Of a DNA stretch of 64,000 nt, positions 1 through 11,962 are shown piece after piece; position 1 is the stretch's first letter; each line of letters starts with the position of its first letter. A program made the position numbers and the translations under genes. Below the pieces are notes generated by a model that saw only the letters and a program-made list of their open reading frames with translations, did not search any database and was not told where the DNA came from. The stretch is from Bolinopsis microptera (taxonomy: Eukaryota > Ctenophora > Tentaculata > Lobata > Bolinopsidae): positions 6,773,675 through 6,837,674 of the forward strand of contig NC_087078.1 of NCBI RefSeq assembly GCF_026151205.1, in the 5' to 3' direction.

Positions 1-112
1 TGGAAATTGATAGATAGGATCGATGAGATATTCATAAATAGAATCTTTGTTTAGCTAGTAATGGTAAACTCTTGGATTTATTTTTAACTAATTTTATACA
101 ACTTCAAACATG

Positions 113-1097
113 TCAGCGTCCAATAATGTAAATAACGCACTGTATAGCGATGGCATAAGGATAGTCTCCGATCTTTATTGAGAAGTACTCTCCTTTTCTT
201 GGGTCTAGAGCTAAGATGATTATACTAACTTCGTACAAACAGCTCAGTATCGCAGCATCTATGTACCCTGTAATTAAATTCCAATTTAAGTGATTAATCC
301 GTATTAATAAACTTAATAATGAGACTAAAGGTTCCACGAAATGAATTGCTAAGGAAGAGCCCGGAGCATATGAAAGTAGCGTCATTTGATGTATTGTATG
401 TAACACCCCCATACCATTATAATAGGGTTAAACCGCTTTCCTGATGTGTTGAGTTATGATTAAAAAAACTGCTTTGGTCACGTGCGACAGTCTGATATTA
501 ATAAAATACTGATTTGATTTTTTTACTGTTTAGGGCTCGGATTAAAGGGTTATAAAGGTCGCAGTTAGGGTTATGGCTAGCTTCATGGGTATGGTTATGG
601 TTGGGGTTAGGGTTTCGGGGGACCTTTTCTTTCGGTTACGAAACGGTAAAACCTAACTCACGTGACAGTGTGCTGGTGAGTGAACTATCAAAAGCCTTTT
701 ATTAAACAAATAATTTGTTACAATAAAAGTACAAGGTACAAACCTCCCCACATTAACGACCTTTTGATGATGTCAGCGTATTTTTCAGGGCTGCAACCAA
801 CCTCTTCTTTCAAATGTAATCTGTATTTATCAGGATTTTCTAAAACCTGATGTAAATTAAAATAAGATTTCACCACAATATGACCCAATAAAAATATAAA
901 CCAAACGACTGAATATTCCGGGGAAACGTTTTACCTTAAGAAAATTAGATCAACAAACCTCATTTGCTACTTCCTCCCTTAACGTCCTACTAAAAGTTTT
1001 CATTTCCTTGGCAGACAGGTCGGTTTCGAAGCCAGAAGAAAGGCGAAGGAGACTTCCGATCGCTGTGAAGAAGCAAGACCCATCGGCTGGCACATCT
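113..1097 (-). CDS. OTU-family cysteine protease (deubiquitinase-like), 3' three exons
   Basis: I assembled this from three minus-strand exons with matching phases: 1097-959, 846-744 and 267-113, each with GT-AG borders (donors gtttgt; acceptors ending ccag, catcag, ttacag). Exon one carries the OTU nucleophile block VPADGSCFFTAIG, with catalytic Asp and Cys. Exon two runs into exon three through KRSLMWGGYIDAAILSCLYE, the conserved W-G-G region of OTU proteases, followed by a beta-strand-like ILAL. By family, the enzyme would cleave ubiquitin isopeptide bonds in the cytosol. Upstream exons and the start codon were not found between 1100 and 1900. The frame stops (TGA, 113-115) after IYIIGR, and the next codon is CAT, so the usual catalytic His lies outside the predicted protein. 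This may be a premature stop, an unseen further splice toward the window edge, or an inactive copy. OTU assignment is strong; activity is uncertain. Confidence 0.72.
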
Positions 1098-1908
1098 CTG
1101 GTATATTACTAATTTTAGTTGTCTCCACTTTCCGATATTTCCTAAGCGAGAACAAATACCAAACAACATCGATTACTACAACAAGAAAGGGTTGATTATA
1201 TGGAAAATGACCAACCTGCTTAGTAGGGATCTTGTTGAAACAGTAGTCGGAAAAGCTAGCATGAACCAAATTACGATGTGAAAATACAAAGTCTCCTGTT
1301 GAGACAAATAACGGAGGCGATATTTTAAACTAAGACAAGTGTTAAGTGTTTTTTTATGTGCTTGATTGAGGTTATGAGTACGGCCGATGTCTAAAATTGA
1401 TAATTATCGTTTTATCTGCGAGTGTGGCGACTAGCATGAAATGGCTGAAGTAATGTTGTTTTTGACCAGGTACTACACTGATTAACTGATTGTTTATTTA
1501 AGATGTAACATTATAATGGGCGTTGATTATTAATCATTTTTGATGAATTTAATGGCAAAAATTGGCAACATTAAAAATAAAACCACTAAAGTTCTATACA
1601 CAAATTTTTAAGTTTATTCAATCATATTCAATTTAATCCGACAAAATGCAGATGTAATTTAAGATTGGCGTTCTTGAACACATCAATTGCTTTCTATTTC
1701 TATTTTCAATTACAAATTTCAAACTTTCACATATAATGCAGATATTGCCATTCAATACAACTACAATACCGCAAACTCTTCATTCGTGAATGTCGGATGT
1801 CCTCATCAGCGACAAAAAATCAACGCCACAGCAATTCCGCCACAGAAACATGGCGACTAATTCTGTCAGGCGGATTAAGGTGACATACAGTTCACGCCAG
1901 GATCAAGT

Positions 1909-3297
1909 TTAGTTTCGGACAACTCCGTGAGCAGCAGCCATGGGATCACAATCCAGCTGCTGAGCTTCTTGGACCAAAGCACAGAGACCACAACATAAGA
2001 TGTGCATTAAATCTGACAGAAATCCGCCCTGGGGGAATAGGATTTTAGAATTTTAAACTGTCTGGTTATATCGACGGAATCGTGGAATGTTTAATTTTGG
2101 AGAAGCCACAGCTCGCCTTGGTCTAACTCTAACTTTTAGAAAAATGTGATTCTAGAGACAACAATCGACCTTTCTCGAATGTGAGAGAAAGCTGTTTGAT
2201 ATATTTGATAAATACAAACCTCTATGTGGTATTTTTCCCGAATGTTTCCTCTGATTTTCAGCCAACAGAAGATGTTAACGAAGGGCACGAAGAAGAGAAC
2301 GGCGGCTACACAGCAGTTGGTAGTATCTGATTTCTGGGCGTTTCTGGCGTAGGTGTAACATGGCACGAAGTAGGTAATCGCGCCTGAAAAAGTGAATAGA
2401 AACACGTTATTACTTTATTAGGTACGTTATTACGTTATGACGTTATTACTTTATTACGTTATTACGTTATTACGTTATTACGTTATTACGTTATTACGTT
2501 ATTACGTTATTACGTTATTACGTTATTACGTTATTACGTTATTACGTTATTACGTTATTACGTTATTACGTTATTACGTTATTACGTTATTAAGTTATTA
2601 CGTTATTACGTTATTACGTTATTACGTTATTACGTTATTACGTTATTACGTTATTACGTTATTACGTTATTACGTTATTACGTTATTACGTTATTACGTT
2701 ATTACGTTATTACGTTATTACGTTATTACGTTATTACGTTATTACGTTATTACGTTATTACGTTATTACGTTATTACGTTATTACGTTATTACGTTATAA
2801 CGTTATTACGTTATTACTTTATTACGTTATTACGTTATTACGTTATTACGTTATTACGTTATTACGTTATTACGTTATTACGTTATTACGTTATTACGTT
2901 ATTACGTTATTACGTTATTACGTTATTACGTTATTACGTTATTACGTTATTACGTTATTACGTTATTACGTTATTACGTTATTACGTTATTACGTTATTA
3001 CGTTATTACGTTATTACGTTATTACGTTATTACGTTATTACGTTATTACTTTATTACGTTATTATTTTATTATGAAATTGCTTTATTACGTTATTACTTT
3101 ATTATTAAATTGAAGAATGGGCCCTTTAAAGTTAAAAACATTTTTAATTATTAAATCTTTGCTTCGAAATGATACACGGCATTGCTGAAAACGTGAATCT
3201 GGTGAAACTGACACAATAGTTATTTTAACTTATAGTTAAACTTACATGTGCCGATGTCATCGAAACAACCAAAGATACTGTGACTCCAATCACCCAT
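1909..3297 (-). CDS. PLAC8 / cornifelin-like small Cys-rich membrane protein
   Basis: Three minus-strand exons join in frame: 3297-3246 (donor gtaagt), 2383-2220 (acceptor cactttttcag, donor gtttgt) and 2028-1909 (acceptor attcccccag, stop TAA at 1909-1911). Together they give 336 nt, or 111 residues, the normal size for this family. The protein starts MGDWSHSIFGCFDDIGTC and has the PLAC8 signatures PCYTYARNAQ, a hydrophobic Cys-rich segment, RGNIREKYHIE, and the C-terminal block ILCCGLCALVQEAQQL. The ATG chosen is the one just before the conserved W of the domain; an upstream 5' UTR exon is possible because an acceptor-like AG lies at 3313-3314. Family members are membrane-associated and linked to cell size, metal tolerance or lysosomal functions, so the role here is open. 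The first intron is filled largely by an 8-bp satellite that ends a few bases before the exon 2 acceptor. Confidence 0.85.
2401..3105. repeat. 8-bp satellite (ACGTTATT)n, about 80 units
   Basis: A nearly pure tandem array of ACGTTATT with a few single-base variants (aag, ataa, actttatt) fills the PLAC8-like gene's first intron up to the exon 2 acceptor. Because 8 is not a multiple of 3, all three plus-strand frames read the same cyclic octapeptide and stay open. The resulting 212-residue ORF is therefore an artefact. Confidence 0.97.
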
Positions 3298-3339
3298 TGC
3301 GCAGTACAGTCTCTAAATGGAATAAAACAGTTAAGTTTC

Positions 3340-4052
3340 TCAATTGGTTAAATCAATAAATTAATCAACTAATTAAAATGATTTCAGCACTCCTTGTATT
3401 TTTGCTAATAAAATTTCCTTTGCACATTGAGGTATCGCTCACACATAACACATGCCATTCTAAACCCCTCTTCCCTACGTCCTCTCACCTCTATTAGTCT
3501 TATATTGCACATAGTTATTGTTATTGAGTTATTGAATTACATCAGGTAACTTTTCCGAATCCTCTGATCTGCAGCTTCCCCCTGTTTTATGTTATATGTG
3601 ACCAATCACAAACAGATAACAGTACGTACATAGTTTTCCCAGCATTTGAATATTTTCCAATACGTCTTAACCCATTAGGGACGATAGGGTCGTTTTTATG
3701 ACCCACCTTTTCTCAAAATCTATTGGGCTACATATAATGAAGCCCAATAAATTTTGAGCATATATGCTATAGATTCGTTATAGCGTTTAGTGATTTGGTT
3801 TTTCGTCTAGAAAAGGTGGGTCATAAAAACGACCCTATCGTCCCTATAATGTCTGTCACTATTTACATTTTAACAAATTTTTACAATATAAGTCGTTCGA
3901 TTAATAGTTTGATAAATTAATCAATTTAAATGATTTCAGCACAACTTAATCTTATAACGACGCGGTATAATTTTCTATTTGCATATGTATTTCACAACAT
4001 ACCAGTACGTACATAGTTTTCCCAGCATTTGAATATTTTCCGGTACGTCTTA
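3340..4052. repeat. Diverged duplicated segment flanking a foldback element
   Basis: About 50 bp at 3622-3671 (cagtacgtacatagttttcc onward) recurs at 4003-4052 with two changes. Text around 3345-3390 (aattaatcaa, aaatgatttcagcac) recurs near 3905-3945. The two halves flank the inverted-repeat element at 3667-3850, so a local duplication is associated with it. Confidence 0.7.
3667..3850. mobile_element. piggyBac-like foldback MITE
   Basis: Perfect 36-bp inverted arms lie at 3676-3711 and 3811-3846, around a centre of about 100 bp. The left end reads TTAACCCATTAGGGACGA; a TTAA target followed by CCC is typical of piggyBac-type ends. The right end lacks a clean GGGTTAA, so the class call is tentative. 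A related left end (TTAACCCATTAGTGATGA) occurs near 14893. Confidence 0.6.
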
Positions 4053-4059
4053 AGCTTCA

Positions 4060-6850
4060 TATCTGCCTTTATTTAACAATGGAAGGTTACTGAATTTTAC
4101 CGGTGTTACTGAATTTTACCGGTGTTTTACTAAGCTGGTAGTGCGAATATCATTACTATTTAAAGTTAATAGCAATAGATAAGACTATTAATTAACAATA
4201 ACACACTTCTGTACAATGGACTAGTAAAACACATGATTCGATATCGGTGCAAACATCTACTGTCAATGAAAAAATAAAAGAGGAGAAAGAGGCCGAAATT
4301 TACGAAATTAATATAAAATGTTAATTGGTTAATGATAACGTTATATAAGAAAGTGAAAATTTCATTATCACACGAATGTTCATTGCACAAATTCATGACC
4401 AGTAGTTGAAGTTTTAAAAAAATAAAGACACGCCTATCTGTGAGCTGATACAACAGAACCCACTCTACAGCAGCTTTGAGCTGGGGTGCTCTGTGTAAAC
4501 ACTATGTAAACAGCTTCCTGGGCGTTGTTTGTTTAGGACGCAGTGCTTTGCTCGACTTACTTCCTTGTGCTTACTTCGCACTAGCTCGGCTGTTTATAGG
4601 TGGGAATATGACGACATTTTGTGGCTTGTAACAGTCAAGATTTAGGTTAGGTGATATTTTAGTTCTCGAGAGCACTTGCAGTTGGCATTGCAGTGGTCTC
4701 TAGTGTATGATCCTATATAATTATATAGACGAGGGCCAGGGCTGGTTAGCCGGTCTATATCGGCTGGCTACGAAAAAAATCGGCTGGTCATAAATGTTAT
4801 ATGAGACGTAAGATTCGGCTGACGAATATTGCATGATTATGAGATTGCATAAATATGATGAACACTAATAATAATATATTATATTTATATATTTATATAT
4901 CAACGTTACTTCTTCAAAATTTAAGTCTTTTTGAGTTGATTTACTTTTAGATTTTCACATTTTGATCATTCAGGTTTGAAAATCTTATCAACTAGTATAT
5001 CTTATCGGCTGGCTTAACCGATTGAAATTATCGGCTAGTTAAGTCGTCTAGCTCACGCCTTAATCAAATCGTAGTTCGATCATTTTCAGCCTAAAGCTCG
5101 ATATAGACGCGGATTTATAAGATCAAAAAACTCCATAAGAATTTTAACCTTAAAAAGACCAGAGAGTATACATTAAGTCTGCACTCATTCTCCACAGATC
5201 AGTAATCACTCATTGCGAATCATTCTGTAGATACAAAAATGTAAAAGAAGTAAAATGTAAGGACAACGAATTAGCAAAGTATAAATTGTTGCCTTGAACT
5301 GCAAAAAATACGAAATAATTAAAGGAAAATACCCGAAAAATTTATTAACCAACCTGACATTCATGCTAACTAAAAATAAAAGTAACTATACTCTCAAAAT
5401 AATTGTAACCCTATACATAATACAAATGCAACAATAACGTGACTAAAACTTGACTCGAGAACATAAAATTTCTAGTTCTACTATTTCGAGGGAGTTTAAA
5501 GTTTAAGGACTAATGCTCGGGATAGGATGGAAGTGGTGAAGTAGAGTGTGATGTTGGGTGGTATTCTTTTAAGGGTTCTGTGGAATAAAACAGCGGCATA
5601 TTTTCCGAATTCTGATACGAGATAGAAGATAATTACTACTTTATTACCCTGAATTCCTTGCCAATGAGTAGGTTTTTAAAAGTTTTCTGATACATTTACT
5701 GAGAGTTGGCGATAGCCTGGGCATTCGGTGGCTCTATTTAAAGTGGTGTTTCTACTTATCCAGATTCCTGGAGTGCCGCCTGAACCAGGAGTACAGACAC
5801 GTTCAATACTTTAACGGCATCTCATTACCACCGTACGGGGACAGATATAATGCTTAAAAGTGCAGTCGTTAACAGACAGTGTACTGATAATACACTAATA
5901 CACATAATCATATGTCAAGTAGTAAGATGATGAGTAAGAAACCTTTTAAATTCTGTTTACTCAGCTTCTTCCTGGACCATTCATCCAGGCATAATCTCGA
6001 AGGGAGACCTTTATCAGCCCTCGTTTGAACGGACCAAAGTACGACCTTTATAATTATGGGCAGAGTAAATTAAAAAGGGCCGGTCACGAATTTAATTTTG
6101 GCAATTTTAACAGAATAACAAGTCTTCGTATATTGATTCTAGTACCCATGATAAAAGGTCGAAATAACTCAAACCTATTCTCAAGGTTTTTGGATGAATT
6201 AAGCTCAACTACACACCGATTACAACTAATAAATTCGAAGTTTCGACTGTTCAAATAAAACTACACGTACCACACTGATAAATGTAACGGCAAACCCAAC
6301 CGGTTAGTATAAGAATCACTATACAAGTGCTCACCAATCATTACACAGAACGTACTGCTGTGTTAACCGCATATGATATCTGTACAATCCTACTTTCAAG
6401 AAATATGTCACTTCTGCAGTAGAACTAGAACCCTAATCTGGAGCTAGTCCTTTGTTGCTGAAAGATTGAATGTAGTTGATAAGCATACTCCATTAACCTA
6501 CCTAAATTATCCGTTGTAGTAGGCTCCATATTTATCATCAGCTCCAACGCATTTATATCACATCCCGGAAGAGTAGTTTATTTTACCCGCTCCTTCTATT
6601 CACCGGCTCCCGCACAAAATGGAACAAGCTGAAATAAACATAAAGTATAGCATATTCGCGAGATTTTAACTCAATTTTATCTTAATTTATATAGAAAATT
6701 TTTGAGATGGCGTGTAGTTCGTGATGGACTCGCATGGTTGCTGCAACCAGACTATCTACCCCTACGCGAATGATCGCTGTAGAACTGGTCACCGTAATCC
6801 TTGTTACCAATTGCTCTTCTCGGCTTTGCTACTTGGAATGTTCGAGGTTT
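4060..6850. other. Intergenic, no gene recognised
   Basis: I see only short repeats here: a doubled tactgaattttaccggtgt near 4090, and scattered TCGGCTGG/TCGGCTAG motifs at 4760-5050 that suggest an old element. Short ORFs (4166-4453 minus, 6025-6258 plus) have no recognisable domain or splice context. Confidence 0.6.
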
Positions 6851-6853
6851 GAC

Positions 6854-7434
6854 CAGGGGTGTAGGAATGATTTTCTTCATGGGGGGGCCAAATTCTAAAT
6901 ATTTTTTGGCGCTTCGCGCCACAGCCTAAATTTTTTGGCGCTTCGCGCCAAAGCCAGAATCTAGGTAAGGACTTCAAAAAACCGAACAAAATATTTTTGG
7001 CTCATAATGATCAGGGTAGCATGAAACATGAACAAAAGTAGTTTCCAAGAAAACTTTGAAAATTTTTGACTTAGAAAATTTTCGGTCCGAGTCATTCTCG
7101 ATACATACCTCTGAAAGCAGAGCTCCCGCTTCCGAGCTCGTATTGCAAAGGGGAAGTCTGCCTCCCCTTTGAAAAACGAAAAAATATTTTTGGCTCATAA
7201 TGATCGGGGTAGCATGAAACATGAACAAAAGTAGTTTCCAAGAAAACTTTGAAAATTTTTGACTTAAAAAATTTTTGACTTAAAAAAGTTTTGACTTGTA
7301 AAATTTTCGGGAAAAAATTTTTTCCCAAAACTTTTTAGAAACCTAAATAAAAAAGTTGGCCCTTTTTGGCCCCTTGCCCAGATTTCATGGGGGGCGATGG
7401 CCCCCCCTGCCCCCCCCCGCTTCCTACACCCCTG
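6854..7434. mobile_element. hAT-like MITE with 14-bp TIR
   Basis: The ends are CAGGGGTGTAGGAA (6854-6867) and its exact reverse complement (7421-7434). CAGGGGTG ends are typical of hAT elements. Inside are two diverged tandem copies of about 105 bp (6980-7085 and 7172-7275), hairpins ggcgcttcgcgcc, and long G and C runs near both ends. No 8-bp target duplication is visible. It abuts the reverse transcriptase fragment that follows. Confidence 0.75.
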
Positions 7435-8577
7435 CTGATTTCTGTTGTTAAAGAGAAGAGATGGGAGTTCCACAAGATGGGAATCGACATGAGCTCGGCC
7501 TTTGATACCATCAAGAGATCAGTTATCCTGGAACTTTTGGCTGATGCTGGTTGTTGTGAGGATGACATTCGTTTGGCGAGATACTTGCTCTCCAACACCA
7601 AATTGAGGATAAAAATCAACAACACCATTTCCTTAGAGTTTGAAACATCCAAGGGTTCGTTTCAAGGTGATGCTGCATCTGGTGCATTCTTCACACTGTA
7701 CTTTGCTGGAGCTTTGTACCATTTCCGTGCAGTAGTGATTACCATTCGGCCTAACCCACCGTTCAACCCCGAGACCCTCATGCCTATTGAATGGGAATAC
7801 GCCGACGATGGCGATTTTGCAGACGAGGATGAGGAAACTCTTAAAGAAATGCTGCCCATATGTAAGGAGATCCTTGAAGAATGGAACCTGTTTGTGAACG
7901 AGGACAAAACAGAACATGTCCACTTCTACATTGCAAATAAGGACGAGGTAGACGCCAAGGGTGAACCCGTGAAGAACAGAGAGCCCTGGCGCAACACTAT
8001 TTCTCTTGGATCCAAGCTCTGCAGTAAGGCTGATATCTCTCGCCGATGCATCCTTGCTTACGTTGCCTTTGAGAAATACAGCAAGGTATGGGCAGAGAAA
8101 TCCCGCATTTCTCTTCCTGTAAAAATCAAGCTGTATGAAGCATTTGTTACCCCTGTTTTATTGTACAACTGTAACAGCTGGGCAGCTCCACAGAACATTA
8201 TCAATAAAGTTGATGTGTGTCAACGCAAACATCTAAGACGTATCATCAACATGACCTATCCCCGTATCATCAGCAACAAGGACTTGTATGCTCGTTGCAA
8301 TGTAACTCCACTTTCAGAGAGAGTTCATAAATCCCGCTGGAAAATGTTTGGGCACATTCTTCGTAGCGACTGCAACTCACCACCACAACTAGCTCTAAAT
8401 TTTGCTGTTGATAGTATGTCAAATATGAGGGGAAGGATTGTTAGACATCAATGTAATATTCTTAAAACTATTTTAGACGATTTGAATAAAAGAAATATTA
8501 ATTTGAATAATAGTGACGACTTGACAGACTTAAGGTATTTAGCCTCGAACCGCCAATTGTGGAGAAATTTATTTTAA
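7435..8577 (+). pseudogene. Non-LTR retrotransposon reverse transcriptase, 5'-truncated
   Basis: This is an open frame of about 375 residues with RT palm motifs: MGIDMSSAFDT (first catalytic Asp), SFQGDAASGAFFTLYFAGAL, and EYADDGDFADE (YADD box). A C-terminal region rich in LYEAFVTPVLLYNCNSWA and SRWKMFGHILR is the type seen after the RT in many cnidarian non-LTR elements. The endonuclease and fingers regions are missing: the frame starts directly at the right terminus of the hAT-like MITE, and residues upstream of VVKEKRWEFHK are only MITE-encoded low-complexity sequence. The frame closes with TAA at 8575-8577. It could be a typical 5'-truncated insertion or an element cut by the MITE. RT identity is certain; activity is very unlikely. 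Confidence 0.85.
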
Positions 8578-8900
8578 ATTTGATTAGTTCGATAATTTCA
8601 GTTTTAAGTTCAATTTTTTGCATAATTTTTGATTTTGATAAGTTCAGTTTTAAGTTCCATTTTTTGTATTTATAGTAAGTTTTCAGTTCTACAAGTCTTT
8701 TAAGTAGACTTATCAGGTCTTTAGGATGTTCTTAGTAACTACTTTGGATTTGTGTAAAGTTTGATAATATATAGAAATTGCGGTCGGCAAATTTATTTAA
8801 GAACATTATGACATATGATCGACTAAGTCCCTGCAAATCTTATGGGGCGCTCAAACGTACTGTCTTAGTCGTATACACCAATTTTAAGCAGTTAGATAAT
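8578..8900. other. 3' tail of the RT element / spacer
   Basis: This is AT-rich sequence after the RT stop, with a repeated phrase (agttttaagttc[ac]attttttg at about 8600 and 8645). It is probably the retroelement's 3' UTR. No poly(A) tail is visible. Confidence 0.45.
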
Positions 8901-8947
8901 ATACACTACATTTACGGACTGCACTAACTGGAGGAGCCCAAAATAAA

Positions 8948-10330
<1,383 letters not shown>

Positions 10331-10900
10331 GCTGAAGAGTCAGCAAAAAGAACAATAGTTGGACAGTTTGAATTTTTGGGTGAATATTTCATTCCTTAGC
10401 TTTGATGATATGGTTGTATTGTGTTTTATAAATTTGTACTTTCAATGAATAATAATTAGCATTTTCAAAAGATATTTTGATTGTCAAATTCTGTCTCCTT
10501 TAATGTTGCCACACATAACAAATAATCCACGAGCTGAAATTACTGGCAAAATGGCAGTTGAACTTGACTAGTTGACTGTAAGTGTATAAGACGTGTACAT
10601 TAAATGATATGTATTCAAATTCAAACAATATAGTGTTGAAATTTTACAAATGCTATCATATTTTCATCATTCACTGCAACTCTCCAGCTACTCTTGTAAC
10701 TTTGATGTGGGAATCTACAAAGGTAGATTTAAAAATATAAAACCTACTTACTCTTCGTTATATCCAGTTAGAAACTTCTTGTGTGCTACTTCTATCTTTC
10801 TATGATGCCATACAAATTCTGATTCCCCAAATTAGGGAACTGAGCACTTTATCTGTCTTCAGGGTGAGTCTGAGGATAAAAAATCCCCACAGAACCAGCA
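10331..10900. other. Actin 3' region
   Basis: AT-rich sequence follows the actin stop. No canonical AATAAA is seen close by; a weaker AATAAT cluster at about 10448-10455 could serve for 3' processing. Nothing else is recognised up to the retroelement relic. Confidence 0.4.
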
Positions 10901-10948
10901 CTAACAACCCTTCCTCCCAAACAGGCCACACTCAAAGGAAAATCCCAC

Positions 10949-11150
10949 TTGAGATGTTCCTTCATGGCTAACATAGCCTCTGTCAGGCTAGGTCACAGCC
11001 CACAAGCTTACTTTCAGAACGTGGCGAATGAAGTCAACTTCAAGACGCACGATTTTGAACACTGTCCAGGAGAAGCAGAAACATCCCAGCACTTCCTCTG
11101 CGAGTGCATCCAGCTCATGACACTCACAATGAGGATACTTGGTGAACCCC
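10949..11150 (+). pseudogene. Relic of a non-LTR retrotransposon C-terminus (zinc-knuckle-like)
   Basis: The translated fragment has LGHSPQAYFQNVANE, then HCPGEAETSQHFLCEC. This is the tail pattern found after many non-LTR RTs, where Cys/Cys/His/Cys residues sit in (C-x-C)-x-E-T-x-x-H-F-L-x-x-C. The rest of the RT is absent, and the frame is broken upstream near 10965. A small decayed copy. Confidence 0.6.
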
Positions 11151-11183
11151 TACGGAGGGTATTACCAACAGTAAACTCAACCA

Positions 11184-11235
11184 CAGTGGCGTAACGAAGG
11201 GCCCCACTGACCTCGCTTTGAGGGGGGGGGGGGAT
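11184..11235. mobile_element. hAT-like element terminus (CAGTGGCGTAACGAAGG)
   Basis: CAGTGGCGTAACGAAGG at 11184-11200 is followed by a GC-rich patch with a 13-base G run. The exact inverse occurs at 15005-15021. The inward orientation would bracket 3.8 kb including the lipoxygenase exon, but each end may instead be a separate solo MITE end. Confidence 0.55.
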
Positions 11236-11306
11236 TAAATCGTCGTTTGAATGTGGTTACACTTACAATTATAAAAAACTTAACTGAGGTACTAGCAAAA
11301 TGCGCG

Positions 11307-11735
11307 TTTGTTGTTAACTCGGTGATCAGAGAAGTATTATTAGAATTTAAAATATTCAAAATCTTTCCGTTAACTTTCTATCAAGATTCAGTCATGAATA
11401 GACGGATCAGTGATATTTGGTCTTATACATAAAAGAACAAGAATCGGCCGTTTGGCCATAGGCGAAAAAAATATTTGTTTACGTTTTAGAACTTGAAGAA
11501 GAAATAATCTTTACACTTTAGTAAGAGGTTTTGAAAAAGAAAAATAGCATTTGAATCGATCAAACCATGCAAAAGATCCAAGCTTAACTTACACCGTGAG
11601 TTAAGCTTGCGTGTAACTTTGCAGAATACTTGGTAATAATAACTAATAAGGCAACTCATAAGCTCATTACGTATCATAAGTTTGTTTATTGTTAACTCGG
11701 TGATCAGAGGAGTATTATTAGAATTTAAAATATCA
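11307..11735. repeat. Short direct repeat pair and 10-bp hairpin
   Basis: A segment of about 50 bp (gttaactcggtgatcagaga onward) at 11313-11360 recurs at 11691-11735. Between them, AAGCTTAACT and its exact complement form a hairpin (11579-11607). Probably an old small element. No coding content. Confidence 0.6.
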
Positions 11736-11962
11736 AATGTTGCCAAAAACAAAGGCAAAACAGATCATATCAAAAACTTTTGAAAGTTAAACACATTTAG
11801 AATTTATAAAACCATGCATATCGCCAATTTTCATTATATATTGCATTTAAGTTTCCTGAAATATCTGAGATCAACTAATAATATATAATCAACTAATAAT
11901 ATAGCACAAAAGAAAAACGTCGCAATAATAAAGCAGTTTGTCATACCTTAATCTGTTCGTTA

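Noticed and set aside
2437-3075. 212-residue ORF of repeated YYVITLLR
   Set aside because: Translation of the ACGTTATT satellite; identical peptide in all three frames.
4166-4453. 95-residue minus-strand ORF
   Set aside because: Hydrophobic AT-driven composition, with no motif or splice context.
6804-7652. Several minus-strand ORFs of 60-105 residues
   Set aside because: They lie across MITE repeats and the antisense strand of the RT.
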